Shown here in pieces: positions 44,143 through 52,792 of a stretch of DNA of 64,000 nt. A program made the translations under genes and the position numbers. The notes beneath the pieces were generated by a model that saw only the letters and a list, made by a program, of their open reading frames with translations, did no database searches and was not told where the DNA came from. The DNA is taken from NCBI GenBank assembly GCA_945861275.1, contig CAMATZ010000036.1:1-64000 (forward strand), given 5' to 3'. This DNA is from Bordetella parapertussis. GTDB taxonomy: Bacteria; Pseudomonadota; Gammaproteobacteria; Burkholderiales; SG8-41. How positions within the stretch are numbered: position 1 is the first letter of the stretch; each line of letters begins with the position of its first letter.

Positions 44143-45135
44143 CTACTGCGTCGGCTGTATATTCGCATCCTTCATCAACTTTGACCACTTGTTGGTCTCG
44201 GCGTGCAGGCGCGCGACAAATGCGGCCGGCGTCGACGGCGCAGGCTCCACGCCCAGCGGCAGCAGGCGCTCCTGCATATCCGCGCTCAGTATCGCCTGGG
44301 TCGCCGTGGCATTCACTTTGGCGATGATGTCCTTCGGCGTGTGCAGCGGCGCGAGCAGGCCATGCCAGCCGAGCACCTCGAATCCCGCAAGCGTTTCGGC
44401 GATTACCGGCACATCGGGCGCGAGCCGCGTGCGCTTCAAGGTTCCCACGCCCAGCGTGCGCACGCGGCCGGCTTTTGCATAGGTGGGCAGTGAAGGCAGC
44501 GGCTGACAGGACAGATGTATCTGCCCGCCCGCGAGATCCACCAGCGTCGGCGTGCCGCCTTTGTAGGCTACATGAACCATGTTGATACCGGCGAGCTTCT
44601 GAAACAGCTCCGTGCACATATGCGAAGTAGAGCCCTGGCCGTTCGATCCAAACAACAACTTGCCCGGCCGTGCTTTGGCGTAAGCGATAACTTCCGCAAT
44701 TGTATTGGCCGGCACAGCGCTATTAACTGCAATGGCAAACGCCGTGCTGGATAACATGCCGATCGGCGCATAGTCTTTCGCCATCCAGTTGCGTTGAAAC
44801 ATCATCGAGCCGAGCAACTGTGTCGACGTCGCGAACCACAAGGTGTAACCGTCCGGCGCGGATTTGGCAACGAGGTCGCCGCTGATCATGCCGGTGGCGC
44901 CGGGCCGAGGATCAACCACCACCTGCTGGCCCCACGCTTCGGTGAGTTTTGCCGCGAGGTGGCGCGCGATTACTTCGGGGCCGGAACCCGGGGTGGCGGC
45001 GGTGATCAGGCGGATGGGTTTGCTGGGGTAGGCCAGTGCGGACCCAATCGTAGCCGACTGCGCTGGACATACAATCGCTGCCGCCATACACAAGGAGACT
45101 CCGCAGTACTGCGCAATATGTGATGTGTTTCGCAA
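44143..45135 (-). CDS. Bug/TctC family binding protein (6)
   Basis: Binding-protein family motifs: YPSKPIRLITAATPGSGPE, VVVDPRPGATGMISGDL, HVAYKGGTPTLVDLAGG. The frame is open to 45273, but that N-terminus is not signal-like. A TTG at 45135 gives 330 residues with a plausible signal peptide (AQYCGVSLCMAAAIVCPAQS); the ATG at 45087 is an alternative. The C-terminus NKWSKLMKDANIQPTQ is typical. It is downstream of no obvious enzyme and divergent from the dioxygenase gene. Confidence 0.82.
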   Translation of the reverse strand: MRNTSHIAQYCGVSLCMAAAIVCPAQSATIGSALAYPSKPIRLITAATPGSGPEVIARHLAAKLTEAWGQQVVVDPRPGATGMISGDLVAKSAPDGYTLWFATSTQLLGSMMFQRNWMAKDYAPIGMLSSTAFAIAVNSAVPANTIAEVIAYAKARPGKLLFGSNGQGSTSHMCTELFQKLAGINMVHVAYKGGTPTLVDLAGGQIHLSCQPLPSLPTYAKAGRVRTLGVGTLKRTRLAPDVPVIAETLAGFEVLGWHGLLAPLHTPKDIIAKVNATATQAILSADMQERLLPLGVEPAPSTPAAFVARLHAETNKWSKLMKDANIQPTQ

Positions 45136-45361
45136 CGACGCAATCGTCTCAAAGTGGGTTACGGGCAAACCAGCAATGCCAAATGGAGAAATAAATATTA
45201 TATTCTTTGAAAAATTTATTCTTTCGAGCAAAGTGCAACACGTAGTGACAGGCAGGTGGTCGCAGGGTAGCATGAGGCTTACGTGGCAGCCGATGCAACG
45301 TGCCGCCAGATGCTAAAGCACCACCGGTGTATTGAAACTTCGATTCAAGGAGATTCGCATC

Positions 45362-46255
45362 ATGTCTATCCGGATTCGCCCGCTTGGACCGTGTATTGGC
45401 GCCGCGGTTGACGGCATCGATCTGCGTGAGCCTTTGACCCCCGCTCAAGCGGAGGAAATTCACCACGGCATGGACCGCCACGCCGTGCTGGTATTTCACG
45501 GCCAGCCCCTCACCAACGAGCAGCATATGGCGTTCACGCTGGCGCTGGGGCCGCTCGAAACCAGCCAAAAAAACGCCATGCGCAAGCGCGCGGATTTCAG
45601 GCTGCCGGAAACCTTCAACGACGTCTCGAATCTCGATGGCAACAACCAGCCGTACGCGCGCGATGATCGCAAGCGTCTTTTCTCCATCGGCAATCGTTTG
45701 TGGCACTCCGATTCGTCGTTCAAGGCGGTGCCAGCAAAATACTCGCTGCTGCGCGCGCTGCGCATACCGTCGAAGGGCGGCAACACCGAGTTCGCGCACA
45801 TGGGCGCGGCCTACGAGGCGCTCGACGACGAAACCAGGGAAATAATCGAGCCATTGGTGTGCGAGCACTCGCAATTGTTCTCGCGCGATCTCATCGGTTT
45901 CCGCGAGTTCACAGTGGAAGAGCGCGAACGCTTCAGGCCCGTGCGCCAACGGCTGGTGCGCATCCTGCCGCGCACCGGGCGCAAATCAATCTACCTGTCG
46001 TCCCACGCCGGCAACATACTCGGCTGGCAACTGCCGGAGGCGCGGCTGCTGCTGCGCGATCTGTCTGAACACGCGACACAACGCGAATTCGTGTATTCAC
46101 ACCAATGGCAGGTGAATGACTTGGTGATGTGGGACAACCGCCAGACCATGCATCGCGGGAGGCCGTTCCCGGCCGACGAAGCGCGCGACGTGCGCAGGAC
46201 CACACTGATGGGAATTGCACAGACAGTGGAGCAGCAGGAAGCGGTCGCTGCGTAG
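45362..46255 (+). CDS. TauD/TfdA family Fe(II)/2-oxoglutarate dioxygenase
   Basis: 297 residues from the ATG at 45362 with AAGGAG upstream. Iron ligands: His and Asp of WHSDSSF, and the distal His of TMHRGRPF; the 2-oxoglutarate-binding Arg is in the following RDVRRTTLMG. Members attack taurine, 2,4-D and other acids or ethers; TfdA-like features (IRIRPLGPCIGAAVDGIDLR) suggest an aryloxy or similar acid. It is divergent from a Bug gene, a common pairing. Confidence 0.9.
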   Translation: MSIRIRPLGPCIGAAVDGIDLREPLTPAQAEEIHHGMDRHAVLVFHGQPLTNEQHMAFTLALGPLETSQKNAMRKRADFRLPETFNDVSNLDGNNQPYARDDRKRLFSIGNRLWHSDSSFKAVPAKYSLLRALRIPSKGGNTEFAHMGAAYEALDDETREIIEPLVCEHSQLFSRDLIGFREFTVEERERFRPVRQRLVRILPRTGRKSIYLSSHAGNILGWQLPEARLLLRDLSEHATQREFVYSHQWQVNDLVMWDNRQTMHRGRPFPADEARDVRRTTLMGIAQTVEQQEAVAA

Positions 46256-46273
46256 TCAGACGGAGTCCCTTAC

Positions 46274-46307
46274 ATTCCTCATGTATAGAAATTCCTCATG
46301 TATAGAA
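46274..46307. repeat. Exact 17-bp tandem duplication
   Basis: ATTCCTCATGTATAGAA is present twice, head to tail, in the 284-nt gap after the dioxygenase gene. Further on (about 46404-46545) the words GTGGGCA and TGCCCAC recur in inverted orientation. No gene is seen in this gap. Confidence 0.65.
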
Positions 46308-46539
46308 ATCGTAACTTGATTTGACAGGCAATGCCCGGAATTGACCCACTGCGGGCGTAGACGACAGTCGGCTATTGGGTAGTCCAATCGCATGCAAATT
46401 TAGTAGGGTGGGCAAAGCGCAGCGTGCCCACGAGTCGCGCAAATCAACGCCTACACATTAACGATTTTCCGAAATGAAAATACCGCGACACGAATAACTC
46501 TTTTTCGCGTGGGCACAAAAGACGTGCCCACGCTCGCTG

Positions 46540-47361
46540 CTAGAGCATCGGCACGCCGTCGCGGTCGATAGCGAAGCGTTCGCCGGCCTGAATGGGTACG
46601 CGCAACCGATTTTCCATCGGCGGGATAGGGCAATTCCACGCTCTGCTGAACGAGCAGGGAAGGAGCGACGCGTAGTTGATGTCAATGGTCACCGCGCCGA
46701 TCTGATCCGCTGGGATGCGCACGGTGCGGCCGGAACCGTAGCTGGTGTGTCCGCTGGTCGCATCCGTGAAGTGGAAGTTGTACTTGTCCTGGTACCGGGT
46801 TGCGTAGAGCGTCTGTTCCACACCATCGATGTCGAACGTCATTTTCGCCACGACCGGCCTGTCCACCGGAATTGGGTTCCGATGATGAGCGACTGCTACG
46901 GTTCTTCCGTTTGTGACTGCCTCGATCTGTGCTTCGACGATCCACGCGGCGGACCAGTCGAAGGCTTCGACATGACTGAATTGTTGTGCCCAGACGCTCT
47001 TCGGATTCCAGACCTGCAGCGCAAATCGCTTGTTGTCGTAGCTGAAGATGACCCCCTCCGCGCCATTGCGAAAATAGGCGATCGACGCGGGGTGATTCGG
47101 GTCGGCCATCAGCTTCGCGGCGCCGTCGACAGTGCGGCCGTCGATCACGATCCCATCGCTGGCACTCGCTTCGACCAAGAGACCCGCTTCACCCCCGAGG
47201 AGTGGCGACCAGAGCCCCTGGGCACCCGGTACACGCTGGCCGGGTTTTTCCACATGATTCCCCCACACGAACGAGACGGGGCCGCGCTTTCCTCGGACGA
47301 ATTCGGTTCGCTGGTGAATGTGCTCGCGGTGCTTCGCGAGCGGATCAATGCTCTCAGTCAT
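46540..47361 (-). CDS. DUF1684 family protein
   Basis: 273 residues. The C-terminal hallmark of DUF1684 is present: NYASLLPCSFSRAWNCPIPP followed by ENRLRVPIQAGE. Other family segments are LLVEASASDGIVIDG and YNFHFTDATSGHTSYGSGRT. No signal peptide is visible. Function unknown. A long + strand frame overlapping it is a shadow. Confidence 0.85.
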   Translation of the reverse strand: MTESIDPLAKHREHIHQRTEFVRGKRGPVSFVWGNHVEKPGQRVPGAQGLWSPLLGGEAGLLVEASASDGIVIDGRTVDGAAKLMADPNHPASIAYFRNGAEGVIFSYDNKRFALQVWNPKSVWAQQFSHVEAFDWSAAWIVEAQIEAVTNGRTVAVAHHRNPIPVDRPVVAKMTFDIDGVEQTLYATRYQDKYNFHFTDATSGHTSYGSGRTVRIPADQIGAVTIDINYASLLPCSFSRAWNCPIPPMENRLRVPIQAGERFAIDRDGVPML

Positions 47362-47886
47362 CCGGATCTCCTGAAGTCATCGCGACTTTCCTCGAGTGAA
47401 GGACTACCCTGGACCTATTCTTCCAGGGCATACGATTTTCGAAGCTTTCCGCCACTCTACTGCCAGTGCTTCGAGCGGTCAATTGCCCGGTACCGCCGCC
47501 AAGCGCTCACGCTACAGATTCTGGTAGGGATTGCGCCAAAAGGAAAGGCTGTCACCGCGGCTGCAAGCCTCAACCGATACCGCCGATGCGCTAGACTGCA
47601 TAGAGGCCTCAGACGTTCGCGCGGAGTAGATCATCCCGTACTTCCGTTTGTGCACAAGTCGCTCACGACACTAGTGACCGCTACCACACCGGAATCGTTA
47701 CTATGGCGTGCTGCCTGCCGAGAATGCCCCACGGCGAGATGCTTGGATGACCGCCGCAAACGGCCGGAACTGGCCGTGAAGAGCCAGATGATCGCAGCTC
47801 CAAAATCGCGGGAAACCGGACGCTCAATCGATCACCTTGGTCGCCTGCTGACCGCACGCGTGACGTGTACAATTTGGCGATTGCCA
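47362..47886. other. 525-nt region without a recognised gene
   Basis: Between the DUF1684 start and the NUDIX start. The + strand frame of the NUDIX gene stays open through the whole stretch, but its translation is compositionally odd (Arg/Ser/Thr-rich) and matches nothing I know. TACAAT at about 47870 is a possible -10 box that would give a very short NUDIX leader. Confidence 0.4.
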
Positions 47887-48354
47887 ATGACCATCATCGA
47901 ATCCGCCCGTGCGCTGCTTATCGATCCTCAGGATCGTGTCCTGCTGATGAAGCTCGCCTTCAACGCGCACCATACAGTCTGGCTCACGCCAGGTGGCTCG
48001 CTGCATCCCGGCGAAAGCTTCGAGGATGCGTTGTGCCGCGAAATCCGGGAGGAAACCGGCCTCACCCTCGCCCACCCCGGCCACTGGGTGTGGACGTCAC
48101 CCAAGCGCATCGTGCGCGACGGCCTGCCGGTCGACACGCTGGCCCGCGTCTACATCCAGCGTGTCCCCAACTTCTTTGCAACACCGACCGCGCTCACGTC
48201 CGAAGAGCGCGGTACGTTTCGCGAGTTGCGGTGGTGGTCGACTGACGAGATTGCGGGTTCGCGCGAAACGTTTATTCCGCGCACCCTTGCCGTGTTGCTG
48301 TCGGCGCTGCTCGGTGGTTCATGGCCCGCAGAGCCGATCGTGATCGTGCCGTAG
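47887..48354 (+). CDS. NUDIX hydrolase
   Basis: 155 residues. The Nudix box is complete: GG-x5-E-x7-REIREETG, in the segment from GGSLHPGESF to REIREETGL. It would hydrolyse a nucleoside diphosphate linked to another group; substrate not readable. I start at the ATG at 47887, not at the far upstream open frame, because the fold begins MTIIESARALLIDPQDRVLL. Confidence 0.88.
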   Translation: MTIIESARALLIDPQDRVLLMKLAFNAHHTVWLTPGGSLHPGESFEDALCREIREETGLTLAHPGHWVWTSPKRIVRDGLPVDTLARVYIQRVPNFFATPTALTSEERGTFRELRWWSTDEIAGSRETFIPRTLAVLLSALLGGSWPAEPIVIVP

Positions 48355-48408
48355 GCGCCGTGCGCTGACTGGCTTGCGAAGTAGTGTCACTGGCAGTATC
48401 ATCTATAA

Positions 48409-48645
48409 ATGGTACGAGCTACAAAGACGCTCGCGCAAATGAAGGGCAACCCGCTGGATTGGCGGATCGATAGCCTACAGTCGGTAGCCGAAGCGTACGG
48501 GCTGGTTTATCGGCAACCAGGCGGGAGCCATGTCATTTTTCGGCACCCGAATGGCGCCATGTTGAGCGTGCCTTCGCGCCGGCCGATTAAGCCCGTTTAC
48601 GTCAAGAAGTTCGTGCGTTTGATTGAAGAAGGTATTGCCGAATGA
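48409..48645 (+). CDS. hicA: HicA-type toxin (second module)
   Basis: 78 residues. LVYRQPGGSHVIFRHPNGAM carries the conserved HicA His, and PSRRPIKPVYVKKFVRLIEE the final helix. Here the toxin precedes the antitoxin, the usual hicAB order, opposite to the module at 24.4 kb. It overlaps hicB (ATGA). Confidence 0.85.
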   Translation: MVRATKTLAQMKGNPLDWRIDSLQSVAEAYGLVYRQPGGSHVIFRHPNGAMLSVPSRRPIKPVYVKKFVRLIEEGIAE

Positions 48646-49049
48646 AAAAAACTGTTATTGATTATCCATTTGAGATACGCCCTCTGTCGAAGGACGAAGG
48701 CGGTGGTTACAGCATCGTGTTCCCTGATCTTCCGGGCTGCCGTTCTGACGGAGCCACTCCCGAAGAGGCCATCGAAAACGGACGCGATGCATTGAAGTCA
48801 TGGCTCGCTGTCGCGAACGAGTTTGACGATCAACTACCCAAGCCCTTTTCCGCAGTAAGCGGTCGTTTCGTTCAACGCGTGCCGCGCTCACTGCACGCGC
48901 AGCTTGTCTCCCAAGCTGTGGCCGAGGGGGTATCACTCAACACACTTGTCGTTTCTCTTGTTTCTCAAAGCCTTGGGCAGCGACAATCCGGCAGTCGTCG
49001 CGTAACAGCCGGCTCAACCGCGAGTGCCCGCAAGCGGGCAGCGCGTTAG
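48642..49049 (+). CDS. hicB: HicB-type antitoxin with C-terminal ribbon-helix-helix domain
   Basis: 135 residues: the HicB core ([39 protein letters not shown]) and a C-terminal Arc/CopG-type domain ([19 protein letters not shown], then [16 protein letters not shown]) able to bind its own promoter. It ends with a basic tail. It is a longer and different HicB from the one at 24.4 kb, so the two modules are not recent duplicates. Confidence 0.87.
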   Translation: MKKTVIDYPFEIRPLSKDEGGGYSIVFPDLPGCRSDGATPEEAIENGRDALKSWLAVANEFDDQLPKPFSAVSGRFVQRVPRSLHAQLVSQAVAEGVSLNTLVVSLVSQSLGQRQSGSRRVTAGSTASARKRAAR

Positions 49050-49051
49050 CC

Positions 49052-49174
49052 ATCGCGGCCGATGATGTGATCGTCGCCGACCCGTGGTCGAGCCCGGCGC
49101 TAGCGGGTCAAGCGGCATCGCGTGCGCACCGCATGGGACACGAGCGCCTGGTCACGGTCTACCGGCTGGGGTAA
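49052..49174 (+). other. Short open tail after hicB, possible gene remnant
   Basis: Forty sense codons from 49052 to a TAA at 49172-49174 read as protein-like sequence ([14 protein letters not shown] and [14 protein letters not shown]). There is no good start or ribosome site, so this looks like the 3' end of a lost gene. I cannot name its family. The rest of the gap to 49243 holds nothing I recognise. Confidence 0.3.
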
Positions 49175-49243
49175 TGAAAGGCTCCATCGAGGAACGCCGC
49201 ATGGGAACACCTGGAGCGCAGCCGAGGGCGTTTCGTTGATCGC

Positions 49244-49489
49244 TCATCCCCCGCGTATCGCCGGCACCAGGTGCACCTCGCTGTCCGGGCGAATCGGCGC
49301 GAACCATGCATCCTGGAAGATTTCACCATCGATGGCGATGGCGTAACCGCTTTCGAGGTGAGGGGCGAGCTCCGGGCAGCGCTCGCCGAGTGCGCGCAGC
49401 AACTGGCGCACATCGCATGCATCGATCTCTATCTCCGCTGCGCCGCCGGCTAACTGCCTGAGGGTGCCGCTGAGAAAGACACGCGCCAA
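49244..49489 (-). CDS. MoaD/ThiS family ubiquitin-like sulfur carrier
   Basis: 81 residues with a beta-grasp pattern (MARVFLSGTLRQLAGG, VRQLLRALGERCPEL, GYAIAIDGEIFQDAW) and the C-terminal PAIRGG. The terminal Gly-Gly is what MoeB/ThiF-type enzymes adenylate and thiolate. It begins 3 nt after the molybdenum hydroxylase gene ends, so it probably serves molybdopterin or a related sulfur step for that enzyme. Confidence 0.85.
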   Translation of the reverse strand: MARVFLSGTLRQLAGGAAEIEIDACDVRQLLRALGERCPELAPHLESGYAIAIDGEIFQDAWFAPIRPDSEVHLVPAIRGG

Positions 49490-49492
49490 GCG

Positions 49493-51799
49493 TTACGCTC
49501 CGGCTGTAGTGGCAGTTCCTTTATTATCGATTGCAGCGAGTACGCGTGGCGGAGACATCGGCAACTGCGTGAAGCGTATGCCGAGTGCGCTCTCCATTGC
49601 ATTCGCAATCGCGGCCATCGGCGGCACGATCGGGGTCTCGCCCACGCCGCGCACGCCGTAGGGGTGGCGCGGATTCGGTACTTCGACAATCACGGTGTCG
49701 ATCATGGGCACGTCGGAGGCCACCGGGATGCGGTAGTCGAGGAACCCCGGGTTTTCGAGCCGTCCCTTGGCATCGTAGATGTATTCTTCGTTGAGCGCCC
49801 AGCCGATGCCCTGTACCGCGCCGCCCTGCATCTGCCCTTCGACATAGGACGGATGCACCGCCTTGCCGGCGTCCTGGATGGCGGTATAGCGCAGTATGGT
49901 GACTCTGCCGGTCTCGCGGTCGACTTCGACATCGACGAGGTGTGTGGCGAGACTGGGGCCCGCACCCTGTGCGTTGATGGCTGCGATACCCACGAGCGGG
50001 CCACCGGTTTTGCCCGCGCTCGCGGCAATCTCGGCGAGCGACATTTTTTTTGCATCGGCCGCGCTGCCGCTGGCCGAGCGCGCACAGCCGTCCTCCCAGA
50101 TCACCTGGTCGAGCGGAATCTCCCAGATCTTCGCCGCCCGTTCGCGCGCCTGGCGCACCATATCGCGCGCCGCCTCGATCACCGCCATGCCGCTGGAGAA
50201 GGTAGCGCGGCTGCCCCCGGTGAGGAAGGTGAAGCCCAGTGAACTGGTGTCTCCTATCAGCGGGCGCACCTTGTCGAGCGCAATGCCCAGCGCCTCGGCT
50301 GCCATCATCGCAAGCGAGGCGCGCGAGCCGCCGATATCCGGCGTGCCGGCGACCAGCGTCACGCTGCCGTCCTCGCCGAGGTTCAAGGTGGCACAGGTTT
50401 CGCCGCCGATGTTGAACCAGAATCCCGAGGCAACGCCGCGGCCCTGGTTGGCTTTAAGCGGCGCACTATAGTGCGCGTGGGCACGCGCTGCTTCCAGCGT
50501 CTGCACCATGCCGATGGGACCGAATTTCGGTCCATACGCCGCCTTGGTGCCTTCCTTGGCCGCATTCTTCAGGCGGAATTCGATGGGGTCGATATTGAGC
50601 CGCTTGGCGAGTTCGTCGATCACGCTCTCCACGGCATATTCGGAAATGGGCCCGCCCGGCGCCCGGTACGCGGCGACCTTGGGCCGGTTCGACACCACGT
50701 CGAAGCCAATCACGCGCACGTTGTCCAAATCGTACGGCGCAAAGGCGCACATCGCGCCGGGCTGCACCGGAGACCCCTGGAAAGCCCCCGCTTGATACTT
50801 GAGCAGCGCATCGGCTGCGGTGATGCGCCCGTCGCGGGTGGCGCCTACCTTGACCCAGAGCTTGGAACCCGAGGTGGGCCCGGTCGCCTGGAACACTTCG
50901 TCGCGCGACATCACCATCTTTACCGGCTGCCCCGCCTTGCGCGACAGCGCAAGTGCTAACGGCTCGAGGTAGACCACGGTCTTGCCGCCGAAGCCGCCGC
51001 CGATCTCGGAGGCGGTCACGCGCAGCTTGGCCTGTGACATGCCAAGCAGCCTGGCGCAAAAGCTGCGGACGATGAACTGACCTTGCGTGGTGCACCACAG
51101 TTCCGCCTGCCCATCCTCGGACACGCTGGCGAGGCAGGCGTGCGGTTCGATGTAACCCTGATGCACGGGTGCGGTGGTGAATTCGCGCTCGACGACCACG
51201 TCCGCTTGCGCGAAGCCGGCCGTGATGTCCCCGAGATTGAACTCGACACGCTTGGCGACATTGGAGGGTTGCGCCGGCCTGGGCTCCACGCCGATGGTAT
51301 ACATATTGTCGTGAAGCAGGGGCGCACCGGGCGCCATCGCTTCCACCACGTCGATCACATGCGGCAGCACTTCGTAGTCGACCTTGATGAGGTTGAGCGC
51401 CTGCGCCGCAATGGCCTCGGTGGTGGCTGCCACCGCCGCCACTGCGTGCCCTGCGTAAAGCGCTTTCTCGCGCGCCATGACATTGCGCGTCATATCGCGG
51501 TAGTTCACCATCATCTCGCCCGCCGGAATGAACTCCGAAGGCAGATCGCTGAAGTCAGCGGCGGTGACTACTGCTTTCACGCCTTTCAAGGCCAGGGCCT
51601 TCGAGGTGTCGATCGATTTGATGCGCGCGTGCGCGTGCGGGCTGCGCAGCACCTTGCCCATCAGCATGTTCGCCATGTAGAGATCAGCGCCGAACTTGGC
51701 ACGGCCGGTGACTTTGTCCACACCGTCGGGCCGCGGCGGCCGCGTGCCCACTATCTTGAATTCGCGTTCGGTCAGACCTATGGTGGTGATGTCGTTCAT
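49493..51799 (-). CDS. Xanthine dehydrogenase family molybdopterin-binding subunit
   Basis: 768-residue large subunit of a molybdenum hydroxylase. Motifs: RPDGVDKVTGRAKFGADL at the N-terminus, EIGGGFGGKT, AYRAPGGPISEYAVE, GGSRASLAMMAAEALG, and the active-site Glu in GVRGVGETPIVPP near residue 720. It hydroxylates N-heteroaromatic or aldehyde substrates. The usual FAD and 2Fe-2S subunit genes are not adjacent; downstream is only the MoaD-like gene. The gene begins the minus-strand group. Confidence 0.92.
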   Translation of the reverse strand: MNDITTIGLTEREFKIVGTRPPRPDGVDKVTGRAKFGADLYMANMLMGKVLRSPHAHARIKSIDTSKALALKGVKAVVTAADFSDLPSEFIPAGEMMVNYRDMTRNVMAREKALYAGHAVAAVAATTEAIAAQALNLIKVDYEVLPHVIDVVEAMAPGAPLLHDNMYTIGVEPRPAQPSNVAKRVEFNLGDITAGFAQADVVVEREFTTAPVHQGYIEPHACLASVSEDGQAELWCTTQGQFIVRSFCARLLGMSQAKLRVTASEIGGGFGGKTVVYLEPLALALSRKAGQPVKMVMSRDEVFQATGPTSGSKLWVKVGATRDGRITAADALLKYQAGAFQGSPVQPGAMCAFAPYDLDNVRVIGFDVVSNRPKVAAYRAPGGPISEYAVESVIDELAKRLNIDPIEFRLKNAAKEGTKAAYGPKFGPIGMVQTLEAARAHAHYSAPLKANQGRGVASGFWFNIGGETCATLNLGEDGSVTLVAGTPDIGGSRASLAMMAAEALGIALDKVRPLIGDTSSLGFTFLTGGSRATFSSGMAVIEAARDMVRQARERAAKIWEIPLDQVIWEDGCARSASGSAADAKKMSLAEIAASAGKTGGPLVGIAAINAQGAGPSLATHLVDVEVDRETGRVTILRYTAIQDAGKAVHPSYVEGQMQGGAVQGIGWALNEEYIYDAKGRLENPGFLDYRIPVASDVPMIDTVIVEVPNPRHPYGVRGVGETPIVPPMAAIANAMESALGIRFTQLPMSPPRVLAAIDNKGTATTAGA

Positions 51800-51882
51800 C
51801 GCACGCTCCTTGGATAGTGGAATCTAAAGTTCACCGAAGTGAACGTTATGCCCGGCTCGGCAGTCTGTCAAATTAGTTATAA

Positions 51883-52761
51883 CTATTTGATTTTATTAAG
51901 AAATTTGTTTGCCGCTCGAATAAAACCAGCAGGATTGTCCAAAGTGATGTGGTGATCGCTGTTGGCGACCTCCGCCACCTGCACCTGTGGCGCGCGTGAT
52001 TTCACGTCGGTTATCGTTTCCGGGTTGATGCGCTGGCTGCGTTCGCCTTTCATCAGCAATGCCGGAATCCTGATTTTGTTCCACAGTGGAAAACTATCCA
52101 CCATTTCGCGGTTGGCGTACACCCTGCGATCCACCTTGTGACGCCAGCGGCCATCTTCGAACTGGCGTCCACTGCATTGCGCAATATGACGCAGCACTTC
52201 GGGCGCGGCCGTGCTGCCGCCAGGGTGCACTTTGTAGTTGGCAATGAATTCATCCTGGGTGGCGTAGTGGCGGCCTTCGCGGTTGCCTATCGTGCTAAAA
52301 CCAGCGATGCGCGCGGGCGTCATGGTGATGGTGGTATCCACCACCATCAGCGCCTTGACGCGGCCAGGATACGTCGCGGTGTAGATGCTGGATATCATGC
52401 CGCCCATCGAATGCCCGACCAAAATAAAATCGCGCAGATCAAGTTTTTCGGCGAGTTCATGTATATCGGCTGCATGGCGCGGGTAATCGTAATCGGGCGT
52501 AGATGAGGTGTCCCACTGACTGTCGCCGTGACCGCGCAGGTCTATCGCGCGCATGTGGTAATCCGCAGTGAACCCTTGCGCGACGAAATCGTACCAGTGC
52601 GCGTTCGCGGCGCCACCGTGCAGGCACAGCATGGCGGGCTTGCCGGCGCTGCCGTAATCCTGCAGGCGCAGCCGCAGACCCGCGATTTCGATGTAGTGCT
52701 CGGTGTACGGGGCAGGCCGCAATGGGCTATTTGTGTTGTGGGTGTTGAGTTGAGCAGACAT
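51883..52761 (-). CDS. Alpha/beta hydrolase, paralogue A
   Basis: 292 residues. Oxyanion segment MLCLHGGAANAHWYDFVAQG, nucleophile Ser118 in LVGHSMGGM, catalytic His in the late SDHHITLDNPAGF. The start MSAQLNTHNTN and the general sequence are shared with paralogue B immediately upstream and with the hydrolase at 62,964. It may act on esters or meta-cleavage products. A 31-nt gap separates it from paralogue B, the gene upstream on this strand. Confidence 0.88.
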   Translation of the reverse strand: MSAQLNTHNTNSPLRPAPYTEHYIEIAGLRLRLQDYGSAGKPAMLCLHGGAANAHWYDFVAQGFTADYHMRAIDLRGHGDSQWDTSSTPDYDYPRHAADIHELAEKLDLRDFILVGHSMGGMISSIYTATYPGRVKALMVVDTTITMTPARIAGFSTIGNREGRHYATQDEFIANYKVHPGGSTAAPEVLRHIAQCSGRQFEDGRWRHKVDRRVYANREMVDSFPLWNKIRIPALLMKGERSQRINPETITDVKSRAPQVQVAEVANSDHHITLDNPAGFIRAANKFLNKIK

Positions 52762-52792
52762 GCTTGCCTTTGCGTGGCGTCGTCAGGAAATT

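Noticed and set aside
46404-46545. Inverted GTGGGCA/TGCCCAC words as a terminator pair.
   Set aside because: The words are far apart (about 85 nt) and no T run follows; probably a degenerate dispersed repeat.
46747-48354. A 535-codon frame suggesting a large fusion protein ending in NUDIX.
   Set aside because: The first part lies antisense to the DUF1684 gene and has no family likeness; the NUDIX fold starts at 47887.
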